Part shown: positions 1 through 7,325 of the stretch, piece by piece | Layout: each line of letters begins with the position of its first letter | Numbering within the stretch: position 1 is the first letter of the stretch | Assembly: GCF_030864005.1 (NCBI RefSeq) | Contig: NZ_CP132976.1 | Location: forward strand, 4,588,001 to 4,652,000 | Reading direction: 5' to 3' | Source: Achromobacter seleniivolatilans | Lineage (GTDB): Bacteria; Pseudomonadota; Gammaproteobacteria; Burkholderiales; Burkholderiaceae_B | Length of the DNA: 64,000 nucleotides | Program-made: the position numbers and the translations under genes | Notes under the pieces: model-generated | What the model was told of the DNA's origin: nothing | What the model saw: only the letters and a program-made list of their open reading frames with translations | Databases searched by the model: none

Positions 1-626
1 CCAATCCGGGAGTTATAGACCAGCTTGCTGATGTCTTTGCGGACTTTCACCCCATCCGCTTCGGCAGGGTACTGCATCATCAGGTTGCCCAACGGGTCGA
101 TCACCCAGATCGGGTCCTGCAAGCCCGGCTGGCCGGCGGCGGTGTCGCGCGCCAGCAGGTAGCGCGCCAGTTGGTCCGGATTCACGCGCAGCATGACGGT
201 GCCCTTGTAGGCTTCCAGTACCTTTTCCGGCACGGGCGCGTCATCGGTGATGAACCAAACCCGCGACAGGCGATCAACGTTCTTGCCCTGGCTGGCGTGG
301 CTATTGCGCGCAATATAAAGCTTTCGGGCGCAACTTTCAGGGCATGCCGCGCCATCGGCCGCCACCAGCAGCCACTTGCCTTTCAGGCTTTGCAGATCAA
401 AGGGCTTGCCATCCAGCGTCGTCAGCTTCAATTCGCTGGCCGCCGGCATGGGCCGCTGCGGCGTCACCAAGGTGCCGTAATTGCTGGAATCCGCCGGCCA
501 CCACTGGGGATTCATATACACCACAAAAGCCGCCACGATCGGCGCCAGTGAACACAGAAACACCAGCAGCATGGGCGTCAATGAACGCTTGCCTGCAGGC
601 CGGGTAGATGAAATGTCGCGAGCCAC
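1..626 (-). CDS. Sco/thioredoxin-like membrane protein of the oxidase cluster (partial)
   Basis: The frame is open from a GTG at 626 through the left edge, so the C-terminus is missing. The N-terminus has one membrane segment (about residues 17-35), then a soluble domain with a C-P-E-S-C motif in a context resembling the copper-binding CxxxC of Sco1/thioredoxin-fold proteins. It lies just downstream of SURF1 in the cytochrome oxidase cluster. An accessory role in oxidase assembly, perhaps copper or thiol handling at the outer face of the inner membrane, is inferred. It is not a typical Sco1: the family is usually annotated only as a transmembrane protein. Confidence 0.75.
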   Translation of the reverse strand, partial: MARDISSTRPAGKRSLTPMLLVFLCSLAPIVAAFVVYMNPQWWPADSSNYGTLVTPQRPMPAASELKLTTLDGKPFDLQSLKGKWLLVAADGAACPESCARKLYIARNSHASQGKNVDRLSRVWFITDDAPVPEKVLEAYKGTVMLRVNPDQLARYLLARDTAAGQPGLQDPIWVIDPLGNLMMQYPAEADGVKVRKDISKLVYNSRI

Positions 627-663
627 TTTATATCCTGAAAGAATCGTTTATTAACGCGCCGGA

Positions 664-1515
664 TCAGGTCTGGGACCCAGCCCGCGCGCGCTGGCGCATG
701 CGCTTGATGGCGCCCCCCAGCACCACCAGCCATGCGATGGCGGCAATCAAACCAAACGCGAACCACTGCACGGCGTAAGACGTGTTCTTCTGAAAATCTA
801 CCGACGGCTGAGGCCAATCTCGCACCAGTCCGTCGTCGGCGCCCTGCGCAGTCTGCACGGGTTGCGCACCAAGGGAAGACGGCGCAGTCTGCGTAGCGGC
901 AAGCGTCTGGCTCAGCACCGTGGGCAATAGATTCAGCCCCGTGGCTCGCGCGTAAGCGTCCAGCGGCAGATTCTGCACCTGCGGCACGCGCCCGCCTTCC
1001 ACGGGCAAGGTTGCGGGCAAGCTGGACTGATCATGTCCGCCCATGGACCACAGTTCAAACATGCGCGGCACGCGTTCTGACAGCTCACCCGTAATGGTCA
1101 GTTCACCCGCCGGCGTGGCGGGAAGCGCGGGGTCACCCTGGCCCTGGATCACGCGCGGCAACCAGCCGCGCAATACCAGCACCGCCTGGCGTGACGACGT
1201 ATCCAGCAGCAGCGGCGTCGCCAGCCAATAACCCGGCCTGCCATCGTGGTTGCGATTATCCAGCAGTACACTGAACTGCGGCAGCCACGAACCGCGGGCC
1301 TGGGCTACGCGCCATGCGTTCAAGGTGTCGGAAGGCGTTGCCGGGGTCAAGACAAGCGGTGCTTGCTTGCGGCCTGCTTCGATAGCAGCCAGAATGGCGC
1401 GTCGCTCATCGCTGCGGCGCAATTGCCACTGCCCCAGCGACACCAGAATCACCACAGCGATGCCAAGCAGAAGTAGGGCGGCTACCGTGAGCCTGGTTGA
1501 ATGCGGTCTGGCCAT
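664..1515 (-). CDS. SURF1 family cytochrome oxidase assembly protein
   Basis: This 283-residue protein has the SURF1 layout: an N-terminal membrane helix (about 10-30) followed by GQWQLRR, a large periplasmic domain with the L-L-D-N-R region and GYW, and a second helix near 250-270. SURF1 proteins help insert heme a into subunit I of aa3-type oxidases. The gene is 37 bases of intergenic DNA away from a divergent small membrane protein gene and upstream of the Sco-like gene on the same strand. Start at ATG 1515; its ribosome site is weak. Confidence 0.93.
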   Translation of the reverse strand: MARPHSTRLTVAALLLLGIAVVILVSLGQWQLRRSDERRAILAAIEAGRKQAPLVLTPATPSDTLNAWRVAQARGSWLPQFSVLLDNRNHDGRPGYWLATPLLLDTSSRQAVLVLRGWLPRVIQGQGDPALPATPAGELTITGELSERVPRMFELWSMGGHDQSSLPATLPVEGGRVPQVQNLPLDAYARATGLNLLPTVLSQTLAATQTAPSSLGAQPVQTAQGADDGLVRDWPQPSVDFQKNTSYAVQWFAFGLIAAIAWLVVLGGAIKRMRQRARAGSQT

Positions 1516-1551
1516 GTGTCTTTACTAACTCTGATTTGTCCGGAGACCACC

Positions 1552-1752
1552 ATGCGCGTTTTCGTCGTACTGGCCTTCATCGGTATTCTGGCCAGTCTGG
1601 CATCCGCCCTGGTCTACCTGATGCGGGACAAAGGTTCCACCAACCGCACCGTCAATGCGCTGACGATACGCATCGGGCTGTCGGTGGCCTTGTTCCTGTT
1701 TGTGCTGTTCGCCCATCACATGGGCTGGATCGAAAGCACCGGACTTAGATAG
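1552..1752 (+). CDS. DUF2909-type twin transmembrane protein
   Basis: A 66-residue protein made almost only of two hydrophobic helices (about 2-21 and 40-58) with a short polar loop, ending in WIESTGLR. It matches the small twin-transmembrane family found beside SURF1 in betaproteobacterial oxidase clusters. Function is unknown. The ATG at 1552 is preceded by GGAGA; an in-frame upstream ATG at 1501 lies inside the divergent SURF1 gene and is less likely. Confidence 0.8.
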   Translation: MRVFVVLAFIGILASLASALVYLMRDKGSTNRTVNALTIRIGLSVALFLFVLFAHHMGWIESTGLR

Positions 1753-2011
1753 GCTGGCGGGACACTGGTTCCCGCTTGCCTCAAACGCGTGGCATGAACC
1801 CATCATCGTCTTGGGCCTGACTGCCGCCCATGAAGCGCAACAAGCCTTCAGGCAAGATGCCAGGGCAAAACACACACCTGTTGCAGCAACTACCGTGTAG
1901 CTGAGGCCGCCCATCGCCGCAGCGCTGCCTGATGGGTTACGCGCGCTGGCGCCGGGATTTTGCCCAGATGCTTTCGCGCGCCCCCATCCTGCAATTTCAG
2001 CCAGTTGCCGG

Positions 2012-2887
2012 TCAGAACCAATACACAAACAGGTACAGGCCCAGCCACACCACGTCCACAAAGTGCCAATACCAGGCCGCGCCTTCAAACCCGAAGTGAT
2101 GGTCAGCCGTGAAGTGGCCTCGCATCAGCCGGATCAGAATAACGGTCAGCATGGTGGCGCCCAGGATCACGTGGAAGCCGTGGAACCCGGTCAGCATATA
2201 AAACAGCGAACCATACGCGCCCGAATTGAACTTCAGGTTCAGCTCGGTATAGGCATGGTGATATTCGGCGGCCTGACAGGCCACGAAGATGAAGCCCAGG
2301 ATGACCGTTGCGGCCAACCAGAACATCGTCTTGCCGCGATGATTTTCACGCAGCGCATGGTGGGCGATGGTAAGCGTCACACCCGAAGACAGCAGCAACG
2401 CGGTGTTGATCGTGGGCAGCCAGAAGGGGCCAACCGTCTGGAAGTCTTCCACCACGCCGGCCGGGCCGAAGTTGGGCCAGGCAGCCTTGAAGTCCGGCCA
2501 CAGCATCAGGCGATGGTCCAGGTCGCCCAGCCACGGAGTGGTGATGGTGCGGGTGTACCAAAGCGCGCCGAAGAATGCGGCAAAGAACATGACTTCGGAG
2601 AAGATGAACCAGCTCATGCCCCAACGGTACGAACCGTCGATGCGCTTGCTGTTCATGCCCGCTTCGGATTCCTGGATGGCGTCGCCAAACCAGTAATACA
2701 GCACCACGATCAAGCCAATAAATCCGGCCAGCACAGACCACTTGGCCCAGCTGACGCCGTTGATCCAGGCTGCGGCGCCCAGCCCCATGAACAACAGCGC
2801 CACCGCCGTACGCACGGGATGCCCCGAGTCGGCGGGCACAAAGTAGTACGGTGCCTCTTTACCTTGAACCGAGTGGCTTGCACTCAT
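2012..2887 (-). CDS. coxC: cytochrome c oxidase subunit III
   Basis: A 291-residue polytopic membrane protein with the seven-helix pattern of aa3 oxidase subunit III: GWSWFIFSEV-like and HFVDVVWLGLYLFVYWF-type C-terminal features, with conserved acidic residues in the phospholipid pocket region. Subunit III stabilises proton uptake by subunit I. The start at 2887 has a good AGGGAG ribosome site. It is the last structural oxidase gene of the coxB-ctaD-coxC series on this strand. Confidence 0.96.
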   Translation of the reverse strand: MSASHSVQGKEAPYYFVPADSGHPVRTAVALLFMGLGAAAWINGVSWAKWSVLAGFIGLIVVLYYWFGDAIQESEAGMNSKRIDGSYRWGMSWFIFSEVMFFAAFFGALWYTRTITTPWLGDLDHRLMLWPDFKAAWPNFGPAGVVEDFQTVGPFWLPTINTALLLSSGVTLTIAHHALRENHRGKTMFWLAATVILGFIFVACQAAEYHHAYTELNLKFNSGAYGSLFYMLTGFHGFHVILGATMLTVILIRLMRGHFTADHHFGFEGAAWYWHFVDVVWLGLYLFVYWF

Positions 2888-2924
2888 GGCTTTCTCCCTG
2901 GTACAGATTTATAGATTAAGTGAG

Positions 2925-3149
2925 TCAAGTCAGGCTGGCTACAGCCCAACGCACAATTAATACCAGCACAGTAACGAAGATAGCCGCTGCCAGCAGCCCG
3001 GCAAGGATCACGTGCACCGGGTTCAGCTTGGCGCTGTCTTCCCGGTAGCCCGCGCCCTTGCGCACGCCGAAAAACCCCCACGCCACCGCCTTCATCGTCT
3101 GAAGGAAACTCAGCTTGCGCCGAGAAGTTTCGTGCAGGTCGTCGCTCAT
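2925..3149 (-). CDS. DUF2970 small membrane protein
   Basis: A 74-residue protein with one C-terminal membrane helix (about 48-70) and a conserved central segment MKAVAWGFFGVRKGAGY typical of DUF2970. These proteins sit in oxidase clusters of Burkholderiales; function is unknown. It lies 37 bases upstream of coxC and 9 bases after the preceding small gene, so it is probably co-transcribed with the oxidase. Confidence 0.85.
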   Translation of the reverse strand: MSDDLHETSRRKLSFLQTMKAVAWGFFGVRKGAGYREDSAKLNPVHVILAGLLAAAIFVTVLVLIVRWAVASLT

Positions 3150-3158
3150 GGCCTGGCC

Positions 3159-3284
3159 TTAGCTGACCGCGTTGCCGGTCAGCAGCGCTGAACCGCGCAC
3201 CACAGTCCAGGCAAACACGGCGACAACAAAAGCCAATAGGACCAGTCCTGCAATCTTGTTACGGCGGCGCTGCTCGGGTGTCAT
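3159..3284 (-). CDS. cytochrome oxidase small assembly protein
   Basis: A 41-residue single-helix protein (MTPEQRRRNKIAGL..., helix about 10-32) starting at ATG 3284 with 35 bases between it and the end of ctaD. Its composition and position match the tiny protein found between ctaD and ctaG in related clusters. A longer frame extends back into ctaD, but the internal ATG is the sensible start. Role in oxidase assembly is inferred from position only. Confidence 0.72.
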   Translation of the reverse strand: MTPEQRRRNKIAGLVLLAFVVAVFAWTVVRGSALLTGNAVS

Positions 3285-3319
3285 TGCTGTGCTACCTGAA
3301 ACATGAAAGGCTTGTTTGT

Positions 3320-4924
3320 TCACTTCACTTCGGGCGGCGTTTCGAAGGTGTGGAAGGGCGCGGGCGAAGGCACCGTCCATTCCAATCCTTCGGCGCCTTC
3401 CCACGGCTTGGCGGAAGCGCGTTCGCCCTTGCCTGCGTAGCAACGCAACATCGCCCACAGGAAGATCAGTTGCGACAGGCCGAACCAGAACGCGCCAATG
3501 GTGGCGATCTGATGGAACGTCGTGAACTGCGCAGCGTAGTCAGCGTAGCGGCGCGGCATGCCGGCCAGACCCAGGAAGTGCATCGGGAAGAAGGTCACGT
3601 TGAACGAGATCAGCGTCGACCAGAAATGCAGCTTGCCCAGCTTTTCGCTGTACATGCGGCCCGTCCACTTGGGCACCCAGTAATAGGCGCCGGCAAACAA
3701 GGCAAACAGCGATCCGGCCACCAGCACATAGTGGAAGTGCGCCACCACGTAGTAGGTATCGTGCACCTGGATGTCGATAGGCGCCACCGACAGGATCAGG
3801 CCGGTAAAGCCGCCCATCGTGAACACGAAGATGAAGCCGATGGAGAACAGCATCGGGGTTTCAAACGTCATGGAGCCGCGCCACATCGTAGCGACCCAGT
3901 TGAAAACCTTCACCCCGGTCGGGATGGAGATGAGCATGGTGGCATACATGAAGTAGAGCTGGCCTGTCACCGGCATGCCCGTCGTAAACATGTGGTGCGC
4001 CCACACGATGAACGACAGCACGGCAATGGAAGCCGTGGCGTACACCATCGAGGCATAACCAAACAGACGCTTGCGGGCGAACGCGGGCACGATGGCCGAC
4101 ACGATCCCGAACGCCGGCAAGATCATGATGTAGACCTCGGGGTGCCCGAAGAACCAGAACACGTGCTGATACAGGACCGGATCACCGCCAGCAGCGGCGT
4201 TGAAGAAACCCGTGCCGAAGTGGCGGTCGGTCAGCACCATGGTGATGGCGGCTGCCAGCACCGGCATCACGGCCAGCAGCAGGAAAGCGGTGATCAGCCA
4301 GGTCCAGCAGAACAGCGGCATCTTCATCAGCGTCAGACCGGGCGCGCGCATATTCAGCACGGTCACGATGATGTTGATGGCGCCCATGATCGAAGACGCG
4401 CCCATGATGTGCATCGCGAAGATGCCCAGATCCATCCCGGGGCCCATCTGCAAGGACAGCGGCGCATACAGCGTCCAGCCTGCGGCGGTGGCGCCGCCCG
4501 GCACGAAGAACGATGCCGTCAGCATGATTGCAGCCACCGGCAGCAGCCAGAAGCTGAAGTTGTTCATGCGCGCAAATGCCATGTCGGATGCGCCGATCTG
4601 CATCGGGATCATCCAGTTCGCAAAGCCCACAAAGGCCGGCATGATGGCGCCGAACACCATGATGATGCCGTGCATGGTGGTGAACTGGTTGAAGAGCTCG
4701 GGGCGGAAGAACTGCAGGCCCGGCTCAAACAACTCGGTACGCAGCAGCAAGGCCAGCGTGCCGCCTTCCAGCAACATGGCAAACGAGAAGATGAGATACA
4801 TCGTCCCGATGTCTTTATGGTTCGTGGCAAAAAGCCAGCGGCGCCAGCCCGTGGGCATAGCGTGGTGGTCATCGTGACCGTGGCCGTGGCCCGGCGACAC
4901 GTGGTCTACAGTGACGCTGCTCAT
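3320..4924 (-). CDS. ctaD: cytochrome c oxidase subunit I (aa3 type)
   Basis: The 534-residue catalytic subunit carries heme a, heme a3 and CuB. Visible hallmarks are the N-terminal [17 protein letters not shown] with the D-channel Glu and the CuB His-Tyr pair, WAHHMFTTG, and [14 protein letters not shown] with the heme ligands. It has twelve membrane helices and the normal length, and belongs to the A-type heme-copper oxidases. It lies between coxB upstream and the small assembly protein downstream; the enzyme reduces O2 with electrons from cytochrome c and pumps protons. Confidence 0.98.
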   Translation of the reverse strand: MSSVTVDHVSPGHGHGHDDHHAMPTGWRRWLFATNHKDIGTMYLIFSFAMLLEGGTLALLLRTELFEPGLQFFRPELFNQFTTMHGIIMVFGAIMPAFVGFANWMIPMQIGASDMAFARMNNFSFWLLPVAAIMLTASFFVPGGATAAGWTLYAPLSLQMGPGMDLGIFAMHIMGASSIMGAINIIVTVLNMRAPGLTLMKMPLFCWTWLITAFLLLAVMPVLAAAITMVLTDRHFGTGFFNAAAGGDPVLYQHVFWFFGHPEVYIMILPAFGIVSAIVPAFARKRLFGYASMVYATASIAVLSFIVWAHHMFTTGMPVTGQLYFMYATMLISIPTGVKVFNWVATMWRGSMTFETPMLFSIGFIFVFTMGGFTGLILSVAPIDIQVHDTYYVVAHFHYVLVAGSLFALFAGAYYWVPKWTGRMYSEKLGKLHFWSTLISFNVTFFPMHFLGLAGMPRRYADYAAQFTTFHQIATIGAFWFGLSQLIFLWAMLRCYAGKGERASAKPWEGAEGLEWTVPSPAPFHTFETPPEVK

Positions 4925-5028
4925 GATGGACTCCTTCCTGCTGAGTGCCGGCCTCGTTCCACGAAGCCGGCAGGGTATCTCTAACTAAACGGAACCGGTT
5001 CTATCGGTCAGTGACGAGCGTTGCGCGT

Positions 5029-6186
5029 TCAACGCGCAGCCGCAACGTCCTTCGGTAGAACCGTCGGGTCCTGCCCCTTGCCTGCATTGCTCCAGGCATG
5101 GCGCGTATAGCTGATGACCGCTGCGATCTCGACATCATTGAGCTGCCCGCCGAATGCCGCCATGGCGGTGCCGGGCTTGCCCTTGAGCACGGTGTTGATC
5201 TGAGCCGCCTTGGGGCCCAGAACAACCTTGTCTCCGTCGAGTGGTGGGAAAGTGCCCGGGATGCCCTTGCCGTTGGCCTGGTGACAGGCCACGCAATTCG
5301 CTGCGAATACTTTTTCGCCACGGGCAACCAGTTCGGCTTCCGTCCACTCTTTATTAGGATCGTCGGCGTTTGCCGCCATTTTCTTCTTTTGGTCTTCAAC
5401 CCACTTGTCGTAGTCGGCTTGCGCCAGGACTTCCACGACGATGGGCATGAAGGCGTGGTCCTTGCCACAGAGCTCCGCGCACTGGCCGCGATAGATGCCA
5501 GGCTTGTCGGCGCGGAACCAGGCGTCGCGCAGGAAGCCGGGGATGGCATCCTGCTTCACGCCAAAGTCGGGAATCATCCAGGAGTGAATAACGTCGGCCG
5601 CGGTCAGCACGACCCGGACTTTTTTATCCACGGGGACAACCATGTGGTTATCCACTTCCATCAGATAAAACTCGCCCTTGGGCTCGCGGTTTTCGATTTG
5701 CGCGCGCGGGGTCGACAACGTGGAAAGGAACTTGACCCCGGCGGCTGCGCCGTCCAGGTATTCGTAGCCCCACTTCCATTGATAGCCGGTGACCTTGATA
5801 GTCAGGTCAGGGCTGGAGGTGTCTTTCATGGCGACGACCGTCTTGGTAGCCGGCAACGCCATGGCAATGACGATGATGAAAGGGATGACTGTCCAGGCGA
5901 CTTCTACGCCTAGATGTTCGTGGAAGGTCGCAGCCTTGTGCCCACGGGACTTCCGGTGTGCCCAGATGGAATAGAACATCACCCCGAACACACCGATGAA
6001 AATCACGATACAGATCGTGAGCAGCATCCAGTGCAGCCACATGATGTCGCGTGAAATTGAAGTCACGCCTTCATGCAGGTTCAGCTGATTGACCTTCGGG
6101 CCGCCGGGCATGTCTTGCACCTGAGCGCTGGCCACGCTGCCAATCAGCATCGCACAAGCTCCCAGTACCCCTCTCCACTTCTTCAT
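5029..6186 (-). CDS. coxB: cytochrome c oxidase subunit II with fused cytochrome c domain
   Basis: A 385-residue protein: signal peptide (about 1-21), two membrane helices (about 48-72 and 92-112), a cupredoxin domain with the CuA site C-A-E-L-C-G-K-D-H ending in a Met ligand, and a C-terminal cytochrome c domain with heme motif CVACH at 298-302. The heme extension makes this a caa3-like subunit II that can take electrons directly or pass them from soluble cytochrome c. It is first in its operon; a promoter with TATAAT lies about 150 bases upstream. Confidence 0.97.
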   Translation of the reverse strand: MKKWRGVLGACAMLIGSVASAQVQDMPGGPKVNQLNLHEGVTSISRDIMWLHWMLLTICIVIFIGVFGVMFYSIWAHRKSRGHKAATFHEHLGVEVAWTVIPFIIVIAMALPATKTVVAMKDTSSPDLTIKVTGYQWKWGYEYLDGAAAGVKFLSTLSTPRAQIENREPKGEFYLMEVDNHMVVPVDKKVRVVLTAADVIHSWMIPDFGVKQDAIPGFLRDAWFRADKPGIYRGQCAELCGKDHAFMPIVVEVLAQADYDKWVEDQKKKMAANADDPNKEWTEAELVARGEKVFAANCVACHQANGKGIPGTFPPLDGDKVVLGPKAAQINTVLKGKPGTAMAAFGGQLNDVEIAAVISYTRHAWSNAGKGQDPTVLPKDVAAAR

Positions 6187-6337
6187 GCTTACCTCGAAAC
6201 ACGACGCGAGGGCCCTTGTCGCCTAGTGGCACGGATGTCACTGCAACAGGACTACGCGCAATTATTAGATGGCAGGGCTAGGCAGGGAGATAGAGCGGCC
6301 CCCGCATTCCCACTCGAAATCACAAAGAAACTGGCGG

Positions 6338-6366
6338 ATTATAGCGGAGACGCAAACAGATGTAAG
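6338..6366 (-). promoter_or_regulatory. Predicted sigma-70 promoter of the oxidase operon
   Basis: On the minus strand a -35 CTTACA (6366-6361), 17-base spacer and perfect -10 TATAAT (6343-6338) precede coxB. The leader would be about 145 bases. The interval 6187-6516 between coxB and the divergent NUDIX gene holds no other gene that I can support. Confidence 0.6.
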
Positions 6367-6516
6367 ACAAGGCTCTTGATTTAAGGGCGCATGCCCCCAT
6401 CTGCACGCGCCGCTTGACCGCGCTCTATAAACAGGATGGCATAAACCGCAGCAAGACGCAGGCCGCATAAACCCGGTGGCTTAAAATCATCCGCATCCTA
6501 TTCATACCGCCACACG

Positions 6517-7323
6517 ATGCCCAAGCCGTTGCCCGATCTCTATGCCGCCCTGAGCGCACGCGCGCAGGAGCCTTCGCCGGAAGGCGCACGCGCTCTATAT
6601 ATAGCGGGGCGCCGCTGCGGCTGGGCCACGCACGCCGCCTGCGACGCATTGCGAGATGCGCCGCATATCCAATCGGACGGCACGGCGCTGCATATCGGCG
6701 CGGACATGACACCGGGTCCGGATCTGAATGCCGTGCTGGAACAAGCCGCCGAACTGTTGCGTCGAGCCAACTGCTTGCGCGGCTGGCGCAACGAACTGCT
6801 GGACGTGATGGACGGCGACGAATCGCTGGGCGTGATTGAACGGGCAGCGGTCAGGCCGTTGGGCTTGCTGACCAAAGCCGTGCACCTGAACGCGTGGACG
6901 CCCGACGGCCGCTTGTGGGTCGCGCGGCGCGCCCTGAGCAAATCCACCGATCCCGGAATGTGGGACACCTTGGTAGGCGGGCTGGCGGGTTGCGGTGAAG
7001 ATCTGGAATTGGCGCTCGTGCGCGAATGCGGCGAAGAAGCCGGTCTGGATGCGCCCGATCTGACACAACGCACGCCGTTGCGCACCATTCTGCGCATTCA
7101 CCGCCGCCTGCCCGAGGGTTATCAGGTGGAAGACGTACTGACCAGCACCTGCGTGCTGGCAGCCGACGCCCGGCCCGCCAACCGCGACGGCGAAGTCATG
7201 GAGATCGCCACGATTGATGTGGCGACCGCCGTGCATCATGTTGCCGAGGGCGAGTTCACGCTGGAAGCGGCGCTGGTAATCCTCGAAGACATCATGCAAC
7301 GCCAGGCCGCTGGCCAGATCTGA
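6517..7323 (+). CDS. NUDIX hydrolase with N-terminal DUF4743-type domain
   Basis: This 268-residue protein has a complete Nudix box in the middle (G-x5-E-x7-R-E-C-G-E-E-A-G-L, about residues 150-172), preceded by a roughly 115-residue domain of the type found in fungal thiamine pyrophosphokinase-linked Nudix proteins. Substrate is a nucleotide or thiamine diphosphate-like pyrophosphate by family analogy; not determined here. It ends 2 bases from the stop of the convergent antiporter gene. Confidence 0.9.
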   Translation: MPKPLPDLYAALSARAQEPSPEGARALYIAGRRCGWATHAACDALRDAPHIQSDGTALHIGADMTPGPDLNAVLEQAAELLRRANCLRGWRNELLDVMDGDESLGVIERAAVRPLGLLTKAVHLNAWTPDGRLWVARRALSKSTDPGMWDTLVGGLAGCGEDLELALVRECGEEAGLDAPDLTQRTPLRTILRIHRRLPEGYQVEDVLTSTCVLAADARPANRDGEVMEIATIDVATAVHHVAEGEFTLEAALVILEDIMQRQAAGQI

Positions 7324-7325
7324 AC

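Noticed and set aside
3278..4984. 568-residue plus-strand frame opposite ctaD.
   Set aside because: It is an antisense shadow: His/Arg/Gln-rich, no domain, and fully covers the well-supported ctaD and its flanks.
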